The notes under the pieces are model-generated. The model did no database searches and had not been told where the DNA came from. It worked only from the letters and a program-made list of their open reading frames with translations. This document shows positions 1 through 12,100 of a DNA stretch of 64,000 nt, piece after piece. Where the stretch lies: assembly GCA_036925085.1 (NCBI GenBank), contig JAUPFP010000022.1, forward strand, positions 2,123,501 through 2,187,500, written 5' to 3'. The translations under genes were made by a program, and so were the position numbers. Each line of letters opens with the position of its first letter. The stretch's first letter is position 1. This stretch comes from Brachycybe producta (lineage: Eukaryota > Arthropoda > Diplopoda > Playtdesmida > Andrognathidae).

Positions 1-63
1 TGTTTTATAATATAAGAGACATACAATCAAATAAGCAACGACAACAAAAAAATGCAAATTTAC

Positions 64-138
64 CTTTTTCTGTAATCGAATGACCGATGTCCATTTCTTT
101 TCCAATAATCCGGAATATTTCTTCTCGATTTCACCAGG
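64..138 (-). CDS. PAFAH1B1: LIS1 third coding exon, start of coiled coil
   Basis: Seventy-five bases, phase 0 on both sides. Encodes residues 38-62: [20 protein letters not shown] then RLQKK. The block [16 protein letters not shown] is identical to human LIS1. The acceptor is TTCTCCAG and the donor AAG|GTAAAT. Confidence 0.93.
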
Positions 139-3100
139 CTGGAGAATAAAAAACGCGGAAATACATTATGAACAATTTCCTTTTTACTCTTTCTAATTTC
201 GTATATAATTTATATATTGTAAAATATGCAAATGAGACTTAATAAAACAGAATTCTGCCTGTTTCACTCTTAAGAACAACATTAAGGAGAAGAAATTAAA
301 AGTGTGTTAGAAACTAGAAGGGTAGCTGAATACCTTAATAGTATTTTCATGTTTGATATATATTTCAAAATAAACTTTTTAAAGACAAAAATTATAAAAA
401 AATATTGTCTGTTTAAAGTGGGATCATTTTAAAATTTAACATAAAAAGCTTATTTTGAAAGATATTAAACAAATGAAACTATCCTTGAATGATTAAGTTA
501 CCCTTCTAGTTTCTAAAAACATTTTCAAGTTGCTCTTGATTTTACACCTGAAAATTAAAGTATTTAGAAAACTAGAAACGTAGCGGAATCCCTTAGTTCA
601 ATCCGCTCAGAGTATTTTCATGTTGAAATCTTTCAAAATAAACGTTTTGTGGAAAATAATTAAAAATATCATCTAGTTAAAAGTCGAATCATTTTGAAAG
701 ATATTAAACATTGAAAATACATTTGTGTGATTGAACTACCTTTCTAGTTTTTGTTCATTTTGCTCCTGAAAGCTAGAATAATCAAGAGTTCGAGGGCGTT
801 TAATACTTTAAAATATCAAATTTTGAAATTATAAAAATTGTATTCTCGATTTTTATTTTCCAATTTTGTCCCATAAGTTTTTTTCTTTAAAAAAAGATCT
901 CATTGTCCGATTGCCAAGGTCCTAAAACCTTAAAATTTGGTCCTTTTCAATCTACCATAAGTAGGGCTCGGATTTTGATACAATTATCAACCGGAATGTT
1001 TCTCAATTTGTGGCCCAAGTGCCAATTGCGAAGTAATCATCATCATCATCACTAGAGCAACTGCAATTATCAAAAAGCCTGATTAGAGACTAGATGTTTC
1101 TGATTACTATCAGTAAGTAATTGTCAGAGTTATAGCCTCTAACCAGGTGTTTTTATTGAAAAAAAATATAATTGTTAGTTGATCTAACCGCGGAATTATT
1201 ACTTCGACACAGTTTTGACCCTTGAGCTACAGATTGAGAAACATTTGCTTGATATTGCATAAAAATCCGAGCCATAACCATAAACATTTATTTTTTTAAT
1301 TATGTCAAACTGAAAACATCCTTAAGTGACTTTTCTAGTTTCTAAAACAGTTGACAAGTTTTTTTCTTAAAAGTTGTTTTGAAGAAGAAAAAAAAAAACT
1401 AAACAAAGTTAAGATTTTTTTTTTAAATTCTTCAAAAAAGTTAAAACCATTTTCCTAATTTGGTTTGCAATCAATTAAATAAACCTTGAAATTATTTCAT
1501 GTGAAATAAATATTAAGATAATTTCAAACCATAAAAAAAGGTAAAATGATAAAAAAAAAGTAGAACCAAAATTAATAATTAACTTAAGTCGTTGCACTTC
1601 GTCATTTCGAGACATTAATTAGCAACGAAATGGATCAGAACCACAAAAAAAAAAAACAGTGAAAACCTTTTAACACGAAATCAACCGAGACGGAAAATAT
1701 ATTTCGTATTAACCGATTTTTTTTTTTGTGTTAAAAGTGGCTTTTTAGATATTTATTTTGCTTTTGTCCCAGCAGACGGCGTCATTTCAGTGGCTTGTAA
1801 AAATGTGGACGTAAAAGCGTCAAGCGAACGTTTTTCAAAACTAGAATGGTAAAGAATTATATTTAACGTTTTTCATGGCCAATATCTTAAAAAATAAACA
1901 ATTTATAGTTCAGTTTGAAAAATGACCCATTTTTAGGTTCTTTCATTGAAATTTCATGAAAAATTACTTTTCGGCATTTCTCAAACTGTCATAAAAAGTT
2001 TATTTTGAAAGATATCATCATGAAAACACTTAGCATTATTGACAAATATTCTAGTTTCTAAAACACAAATGTTTTTTTCTGAAAATGTTTACTTGAAAAA
2101 AATATATATTTTCTCTCAAAACTGCAGATTGAGGAAAGAAGCGACTTCTATTATATAAAACGTAATAGCCACTGCTGGCGCGCCATCTGGTGGGGAAAAA
2201 ACAAAATAAATATTTATAAAGCCACCTTACACGGTTTCCACTGTATATTTGTTTTCTTATCCAAGTTGTTTTATTTCTTTTTTGCTTTAAAAACTTTCAC
2301 AACTTTTTTTTAAAATCCAAGAAGACCTTCAAAAAACCTTTAAGTAAAAAAGAAGAATGTTTAAGTGGGTTTCAAAATTAATGTGCATAAAAAAAATATA
2401 TGGGTAACGCGTCCCGTTGTGTGTTTATCAAGAATTATGTTAAAAAAAATCCTCATTTTCCATTGTGTTCCAGAAAAAATTCCTTCAATATTTTTATTCT
2501 GCCATTTTTTTTTTTGCAAACAGCAAAAAAAAATTTGCATTAAAAAAACTGATGCAATAAATTGATAAAGCAACTTAAATGTGTTAAAGAATAATTATTA
2601 TAGCAACTGCATGTTGCTTTCAAATGGATGCAGCAACTCGAATAATGCTGCAAAAAAACAGCAACTAGAAAAATGCTACAAAAACCAGCAATTGTTGCTT
2701 TCAAATTGATGCAGCAACTCAAAAAATGCTACAAAAACAGCAACTGTTGCTTTCAAATTGATGCAGCAACTTGAAAAATGCTACAAAAAACAGCAACTGT
2801 TGCTTTCAAATTGATGCAGCAACTCAAAAAATGCTACAAAAAAAACTAGCAATTGTTGCTTTCAAATTGATGCAGCAACTCGAAAAATGCTACAAAAAAC
2901 CAGCAACTATTGCTTTCAAATTGATGCACCAACTGAAAAGATGCTACAAAAAACCAGCAACTGTTTCTTTCAAACTGATGCAGCAACTAAAAAAAAAATG
3001 CTACAAAAAACCAGCAACTGTTGCTTTCAAATTGAGGCAGTAAGTCAGAAATTCATTAAAGAACAATTTCTGCTTTCAAATTTGACGTAGACCCTCAAAA

Positions 3101-6100
3101 AGCAACTCTACAAAGTGCAACTGTTGCTCCCAATATTGATGGAACAACTTGAAGACCTGCGCAAACAAGCAACGATTGCATTCAACTTGAAGCAGCAGCA
3201 GCAACTCAAAAAGCAAACTAACAAAATGCAACTGTTTCTACATCAAGTTGAAAGCAAACTCAAAAAACTCGAGAAAACTCAAAAACAACCTAAAACAAGC
3301 AACTGTTTGCTCTTAAATTAATACTGCAACATTTAAAAAGCCTTTTATACAACTTTAATCTTAACAAAGCAAGTAAAAAAAAAGCAACTGCAGCTTTCCG
3401 TTTGCAATAGAACTCAAGCTGAAAACTCTTTTTTTCCGTCCTCCTTTTTCGAAAAGTATTTTCGAGAATAATTCATTTTAAACTATATTTCCCCCATTGT
3501 TGATTTTCTTTAAAAAAAAAAACATAAAAGAAAGCAAAAATAAATCAACAGAAAACTTCATTTCGTTTTGTCTAAATCACAAAGCCACCAACTAAGTATA
3601 ATCTCGTAAAAAAAAAGACAAGATAATGAAGACATTGATGTAAATGACCAAAAAAAAAACCCCGATTACGAGGATGTTTTTTTTTTTGAAAGATGAAAAC
3701 TATTTAAAGATTTTTTTAAGAGTGTTTGAGGTTAATAAATAAGAATTATCCTTACGATTTTTTTGTGTGTACTTTTCTAGTCACAAAAAAAAATAAGGTA
3801 AACGAAGAAGTCGACACAATCAACCAACAAGACGAACCACAAACCATTTTTCTTCCGACCGCAAAAACATTACACAGACACATTCTGCTGGACACGCTAT
3901 AATTACAAGGGACTTCTTCTTCTTCTTTCTCGGCTTTTGTGAAAAGAACCGAGGGGGAAAAAAACACCTTTTTCGAAAACGGAGAACAAAAAAAAATGTT
4001 CAAAATTGAAAACTTTTATGTTATTTGTTAACGTCAAAGTAGAAAATAAGTCATGATGCATAATTACTAGGCAGTTTGTGTTGAAATTTGAAAAGAACCC
4101 ACTATGACTCAGTAGTGGAGATGGGACATTCGAATCCTCGAATCCGGCGAATCTTGAAAAATATTCGAGATTCGAAAACTCGAATCTTCACGTTTTTTTT
4201 TTCGTCTTTTTCGAATCTTTCGAATCCTAACCTTAGAAAAAACCTGTTAAAACTTTGGTAAAATTAGTTTTAACTCCATTGACGTCCAATAGATGCGTTT
4301 TACTAACAAAACAAACCGGCGATTGTTGCAATTTCGGTGGTGGTTATCCGGATCACCAATATCATTACCTTGTGGCCTGACCCTGAGTGAAGCCACACTT
4401 GTTTTTATTATTATTAATAATTTAATATTTAATATTATTTTATTTGCTTCTTCTTAATGAATAATATACTATTTTTATATGAAGGATTCGAGATTCGGCA
4501 GATTTAAGGGATTCGAGAACCTTTTAGGATTCGGATTCGGTTACAAGAAAATTTCGGATTCGTCCCACCTCTACTCAGTAGTAAATCTGTACAACTAATG
4601 CTGCAATTATTTTTATGTTAACCTAAAAACCCGCATTGTAGAAAACGCCGATAATTCTATTTAAGTTTGCTTTTTTTTCTGTCTATTTTCTGCCAAATAA
4701 CTAGAATAGAATTATTTGAGAGAAATTCTATTTTCAGTTTGCTTTTTTCTACTTGTGATACCTTGGTTTTCATGCAAAAAAAACTGCTTCTGCATACACA
4801 GACACAAGAATATTAGAATACGGGATGGTTCACACATGGCTGATAAATAGGGCTCGGATTTTTATGCAATATCAAACAAACGTTTCTCAATTTGTGACCC
4901 AAGTGCTAATTGTGGAAGTGAGATTTATCATTCGAGCAATTATATTTTTTTTAATCAAAATGACTGATCAGAGGCTACATTTTTTAAATCAAAAACACTG
5001 GTTAGAGGCTAGAACTCTAGTTGACATCTATATTAGTAACCAGATGGTTACTAATATAGATGTCAACTAGAGTTCTAGCCTCTAACCAGTGTTTTTGATT
5101 TAAAAAATGTATAAATTGTTGGTTGATCTAAACGGATGAATGTCACTTTACAATTGGCTCATGGGCCACAGATTGAGAAACATTTGCTTGATATTGCATA
5201 AAAATCCGAGCCCTACTGATAAATTACATGGCAAGAAGAAACAATTTCACCTTTTTTTCTGCATGTGCAAACCCATTTCTTAGTTTATGAAAATTATGAT
5301 AATGCAGAAAAACGCTGCCTCAAAATGCGACTAAAAACAAAATGTATTTCATTTGTTAAAAAAAAAACAATAAGTTGTAACAAATTCAGCTTTTTTTTCA
5401 AACTACTTTCCGCCAGATAAACAGAATATAATTAATAAAATGCATAAAAACGTTTCAACAGACAGAAAGACAGAAAAATAAGCTACAACATTTTTTTCTT
5501 CTTCTGATTTCCATATTTCTAATTTCTGCTTTTTTTTTCAAGCATATGGGACCGAAACGTAAAGCCTCGTTTTCACGGTGGCGACAGTTCTATCGTAAGA
5601 GTAGCTGTCATGAAAGTTGCGATAGTTCACTCTCTGTCTACACGTCTTGAAGTAACGTGATAGTTGTCTGTTACATAACAGTGTGACGCCTACTTCATAG
5701 ATATCATTGAGTGAACAACAGTGTTGCCTCTCTCTCCCTCCAGAAGCTAAATTTCCCTACAAAGTGGATATTTATCCCTACAAGTGGTCACACAACAACT
5801 ATTACTATCGCGACAGTACTATCAACTATCTATAGTCAAACGAGATAGTTGTGATAGTCACTATTGCAACAGTGTGTGATAGTGACTATCATGTGTTCTT
5901 CACGATGATAGCTCACGTGACAGCAACTGTCGTGAAAACTATCATCGTGAAAACGGGGCTTAAAATTGATAAAATAAACGTGAATAGAAAATTAATTTAT
6001 TCAGATTTTTTTTTCCTGTTTGTTCTGTGAAAAATTATATATATTTTTTATAAAAAAAAAGGTTAACGGAAAAACTTATTCGAAATAAGTTTTTGTTGAA

Positions 6101-9100
6101 AAGTTCGTTTGAACATTTCGACTCTCAACAAGTTTCGAACTCTTTTTCACTACATTTTGAGTCTCAAGAGAGAAAAAAATAATAGATGAGAGAATAAACA
6201 TGTGTCCAAAATGTGGTTCTCTCTCTCTTTAGATTTTTTTCCAAAAAAAAAAAAAAAGGTCAACGGTCCAAAAACATGTTCCTATAGTTAATAATTATTA
6301 TGCTGTGTGTTGTGTGTGTGTTTTGTTCAGGTGTGAACAGAACAAGAACAAAAACACACCTTTTTTCAAGACAAACTCGATAAAAAACAAGAGAAAAAGA
6401 GATTTTCTTTCTCTCTCTCTCTCTGACCTTTTCATTCTTATTTATCGAGATCATCTTCTTCGAAAATCGTTTTCTTCGATCATGATCGAAAAAAAAAAAA
6501 CGACTTTCCTTTCGGACAAACCTTTCCTTTCTCACCTCTAAATATACCTGGTTTTAAAGCTGTAAACGGCCTCTCGAACTCTCTGATTATTCCTGTCTTT
6601 CAGAAGTGCGAGAAATGAAGAGAGTAACTTAAAACGTGTTTTAGAAAACTAGAAGGGTAACAATCACTTAAAAGACTACATTGCAAAATTACTTCGAAAA
6701 ATCTCCACAAAGAGCGCTAGCATCGTTTTTCTATTGAGCTCATAGACCCCGATGTTAAAGAAAAAATGTAAATTTTTAAAATATACAACAATGGCGGCAA
6801 TATGTTTATTTTTCATATTTAAAGTTGTCCAATTTTGATGGTTCAAAGTGCAATGTGCACCTTAAATATATGCTGATCGAGTGATAGAATGACAAAAAAT
6901 TGGAAAGTGCGGTTCTATTTTTAAAAAAACGATTTCAAAATGGCGAATTTCTAACTCTTATGTTAAACTCAATTAAATACGCGCTCACAAGAAAAAACAT
7001 CCATCAAAATGCTCGTAAAAATACGTAAAAATAATTTTAAAAAACCAGAAATACGTGCGCCAATGTGTTGGCTACACTGTGTTTTTTTTAAATTATTTTT
7101 ACGTATTTTTACGAACATTTTAATGGTGATTTTTTTTACTTACGAGCACGTACCCAATGGAGTTTAACATAAAATAGTTAGAAATTCGCGATTTTGAAAT
7201 AGTTTTTTTTAATAGAACCGCACTTACCAATTTTTTGTCATTCTATCACTAGATCAGCATATATTTAAAGTGGACATTGCAGTTTGAACCATCAAAATTG
7301 GACTACTTTAAATATGAAAAATTAACATATTGCCGCCATTGTTGTGTATTTTAAAAATTAACCGTTTTTTCTTTAACATCGGGTCTATGTGCTCAATAGA
7401 AAAACGATGCTAGCGCTCTTTGTGGAGATTTTTCGAAGTAATTTTGCGATGTATAGCCTCTTAAGGCTATTTTCATGTCGACTTTAAGCAGACAATATTT
7501 TTAATTTTTTTCCATAATAACATTAGTGTTGTGGCTTTTCGTAAAAGCCCAAAACACCGCATTAATTTTAAGACAAACTTAGCACTTGAAACCTCAAAAC
7601 AGGGAACCAAATATAGAAAAAAAGAATTCTTAGTAAAAACAGGATTTTTTTTTTTCGATGTTCGAATCCTGTGTCTAAATTGACGAAAAAAAATACCCAC
7701 CATATCAGTTTCCTTCTTGAACGATTCCAGTGCGTCCATATAACCATTCGAACCGAGATAGTCCGCAATGGCTTTGTTTCTGTTTACGAAAAGAACAAGA
7801 AAAACTATATTAGAGAAAACGTTTCCAATTGTCATTCTAGTTTTTAAAACCATTTGAATTTTTTCTTTTCATAATGCTGTTTCTAAACGTTCATATGTTT
7901 TGAGTCCACATTTTACTAGAGGTGGTCACGGGTAGAAGAACCGAACCATTTCTACTCGGTTCGGAACCCGTTTAATCGGTTCGCGATTTTTTTTTGGAAA
8001 CGGGTTCTGATCAGTTCGTGGATCTTGACGAACCGGTTCCCAATATGCATTAGCAGATTTACGCAGCACAATAGTTAGAGGTGGCAAAGAGTAAATCCGA
8101 ACCGAATCTATTCGGTTCAGAACCAGTTCTCATCAGTTCGAAATATACTGGCGAACCGGTTCTTTCAGTTCGAAATATACTGGCGAACCGGTTCTTTCAG
8201 TTCGAAATATACTGGCGAACCGGTTCTTTCAGTTCGAAATATACTGGCGAACCGGTTTTTTTAGTTCGAAATATACTGGCGAACCGGTTTTTTTAGTTCG
8301 AAATATACTGGCGAACCGGTTCTTTCAGTTCAAAATATACTGGCGAACCGGTTCTTTCAGTTCAAAATATACTGGCGAACCGGTTCTTTCAGTTCAAAAT
8401 ATACTGGCGAACCGGTTCTTTCAGTTCAAGTAACTGGCGAACCAGTTCTACCAGTTCTGAACCGTTGACATCTCTGCATTTTACAAAAAAACGTGTATTG
8501 AGCTAAGCATTAGCCACTGAAGTGGCGCCACCCGGTGATGGATAAAAGCAAACTATCTCTAAAGCCACCTTAACATAGAATGGTCCAAAAAAAAAAAAAG
8601 CTCTCTATTCCATTGTTCTCTCTCATTTGCATATTTTGCAGTGATGGATAAATATAAGACAAAGATAAATATATTCTATTATCTGAGTTTACGAAATCAC
8701 TTTTAAGAAAAGTAGACAACTCAAATGTTGGATTCGGTTCAATTGGTGTCAGCAGATTACACCATCAATTAAAAGAAACGTTCAGATAGACATTATTTAT
8801 AAACAAACATTCCTCCTCATCCTCCTCCCAAATCCCTTATAAGCCACCCCTCAATCATAATAATAATAATCATAATCATCATCATCAGAATATAACAATG
8901 AAGGTTTTTTTTTATTTAATTGATTCAATTGAGTGAAAGTACCTTCAGTATCTTCAGGTTCGACTAATTATTGTTTCAGTTGACGTCATCTCTTAATTTA
9001 CTAATTTAGGCAATCAACGAGCCCCCCTCCACCCCCACCCTCAATTCAAGTTTATTTATAAAAAAATAATAAAAAAACACAAGAGCACATACAGCCCGCT

Positions 9101-12100
9101 TCACACAAAACACTTTGTGTTGCCATTTTTTCGAATTTTTTTTTTAAAAAAATTCTTGAATCCCTTAGTGCTTTTCTAAGCTTTTTGTTACTTCTGGGGC
9201 CAGTTGAGCACTCCTGAGGCATTTTTAGATTTTAGTTTAAATTGAGGATGCAATTCCCCATGATACTTCAGAATAAAGCACCAACTTCGTAGTAAGCTCT
9301 TTTGTGTATTACCCCCTAGCCTTGGGGGTCTCTCGCACTCCAAGTGCCGCATTTCCGCCCCTTTTCCCTACACCCGAAGACCCCCAACGTTCAAATCACA
9401 TCCTGGTTCCGGTATAGGCGGATGGATACCCGTTGATGCACAGTCCATTGAGCTTGGGTGCACCTGTGAAGGTGCACACAGGCCCTAGGTATAAAGGTCC
9501 GTGTTTTAATATATTCTGGGTCCATGCTCTGATATCGAAACTATGAAGTAAACTACTCCTTTGATGGTCCGAACCGTCCGAAGGCTGAACAACGCCACAG
9601 TTGTAACTTCTCTCGATGCGCCAAGGAGTTTACGCCCCGGGGGAGTAAACCTTTTTACCCGTTCTCAACCTATTACGGCGACGGTCAGTTTCGGGCCACG
9701 TAAACCCAGAAATGACCACGGGTGGCCGTTTCAGGACCCGGCTTGCCGACTCACTTTGCCGTATCCCAAACGACCAGGGATGGTCAGTGCTTTTCGACAG
9801 CAAAAAAAGAGTTTAAACCCGAGCCCCTTAACAAATGCTCTACATTGTTACAACTTCCAGTAACCATTTTAGTATTTTACTTGTTTCAGTGACAGGAGTA
9901 ACCTAGAGCTCAATTGACAACTCATTTTTCTAATGCTGATTTTGGACTAAATTTTACCTCTTGACACAGGTCACCTGGGCTGCTTGCAAAGATTAATGGA
10001 ATTATCCATAACTATAGGCCAACTGTATATTAATTGTAGAACTCTAGCCTCTAACCAGTCGCTTTCATTGCAAAAAAAGCATAATTTGTGTTGCCTTAAT
10101 TATTATCCAAATGCATTCATTCAAATGCATTTTGCATTTTGGTTAAAATTTCTACATTTTTTACAAAATAAACAATTAAAAAATATTAAAAAAAAAAAAA
10201 AGATGGAAGACTTGAAGTTGTATTCATTGTAATCGGTGTAACCCAAATAAAAAGGGTCCAATATTTAAATTCCATACAATGACATCTATTGACACCCAAA
10301 CTACACTCTGTTATTTTCTAACAGTTTCTTTTTAAAATTCACTTATACAAAAAAAATTCTCTCCATGTTCACATAAATTCATGATAATAATAAGAAAAGG
10401 AACAAGAAAAGATCCTTTCTTTAACCGATTAAGTCATCATTAATTCATACCGATGACTCACACACACTTTAAAGGAAGAGAGAAGAGATTTTAAATACAA
10501 AGAAAAGTCCGGACGTATTTAACCATGTTCATTTCATACTTGGTTGGTAACGCATTTTTGAACCGAACGAGAAAAGAAGAAAAAAAAAACCAGGAACGCA
10601 ACCAACCAACTGAAGAAAATTTATGCAAAGCCAAACAAATACTCTAAAATGCTAAGACACGTCGCGTGTGGAATGAAAATGACGACGAATTTATACAAAC
10701 TTAATAAGGAAGGAAAATATAAAATTGAAATTTGTAAAATATAAACAAAAAGTTTGATTTTGATAGTTTATTCTCCTCATGAAAACACATTTTAGTGTAA
10801 TTCATGTTACTATTCTAGTTTCTAACAATCTACTGTATGAATTTCTTCTGAAAATTGGCTCCCAATCAGGCTTACAAAGGCCTACCTGTACCAAGAGGCT
10901 CACAAAAGCCGGACCAGTGCCAAGAGGCTCAGAAAAGCCGACCAGTGCCAAGAGGCTCAGAAAAGCCGACCAGTGCCAAGAGGCTCAGAAAAGCCGACCA
11001 GTGCCAAGAGGCTCAGAAAAGCCGACCAGTGCCAAGAGGCTCAGAAAAGCCGACCAGTGCCAAGAGGCTCAGAAAAGCCGACCAGTGCCAAGAGGCTCAC
11101 AAAGGTGCACCAGGCAACAGAGGGCCAACCGACACTAAAAGCTCATTGGCGTTTTTTTTTTGATAAAATTGCCACCCTAAGCGACAAGCTTTTATGTGGG
11201 TCTCTACAGTGTTGAAGAACAAGAAAACATTCCGAACCTACCACAGGATTCTTCCAATAGAAGACCTGCTTCCAATCATTTCGGCATTCTTAAAAGGCAG
11301 CCCACCAAAAAAAAAAAACATAATGAAAGCAAATTTTTTGATATGTTATGGTTTTCACTGTCAGTGATGACCATGAACAAATCAATTTCTCCACTTGAAA
11401 AGCAAATTTTGCCTCATTTTTTTATCATAAAAAGAAGAATCCCCGCAAAAATAATGTATTTTTTTTTCTTCTCTTGTTATTACTCAGTGAAGAGTGTGGC
11501 CTCAAAGAGGGTCATAACCTCCTCTCCTCCTTTGATACCTGAACAACTCCATTAAATTTCCTCTCCACCCTCTCTCTTCTCATAATAACTTCACATTATA
11601 ATAGGAGGAGGAGGAGGAACTTGAGTAGGTCAAAATAACAGAACATTTCCCCCCTTTTCATCATTTTCATCATCGTCAATTGGAAACAAAAGACTAGAAA
11701 CCACCTGTGCACAGATATTCTATTTTTCTAGTCTAAGCCTATGTGTATTTACTTAACACAGATGTAATTTATGTCTAAACTCCTTCCAACTTCTATTTTT
11801 TCAGCTTTTGTCATAAATTTTCATCATATCTTGTGTAAAATGGACGCCATTTTAAGTAAAACAATTCGAAGTTGAAAAGTCTTTACTTAAGCTGATGCTA
11901 CACGTAGCAACAGCCAAGCAACAATACTAGTTGTAGCAACAGTAGTTTCTACTTTGTTGCAAGCAACACCTATAATACATGTTGCAAGCAACACCTATAA
12001 TACATGTTGCAACGTTCATGAAACTTAGATGAAAGCAACAACCAATGAAACAAAGAGGCTGTGAGCCAAAAATTGTAAAACATTTTGTTTCGACTTCCTT

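Larger units (their letters stand above)
139..7700 (-). other. LIS1 intron 2 (7.56 kb), repeat-filled
   Basis: No exon was seen. It holds IR-A copies (250-2095), hAT-like elements (962-1276, 4116-4573, 4848-5215), a 55-bp-unit minisatellite (2600-3060), a TAA-flanked palindrome (5563-5960) and the 789-bp TTAA-flanked palindrome (6672-7460). Confidence 0.8.

Noticed and set aside
2771-3321. ORFs with repeated [10 protein letters not shown]-like peptide
   Set aside because: Translation of the 54-bp minisatellite; no start context, splice sites or conservation logic.
7473-7853. 126-codon minus ORF containing the LisH motif, taken as a whole
   Set aside because: Only 7701-7779 is coding. The flanks are intron sequence with splice sites at both ends.
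9561-9863. 100-codon ORF in the GC-rich island
   Set aside because: No family recognised, and GC-rich sequence lengthens chance frames. Reported as an island, not as a gene.
10779-11215. Three overlapping plus-strand ORFs with a [15 protein letters not shown] repeat
   Set aside because: All frames of one 28-bp tandem repeat are open; no independent coding sign.
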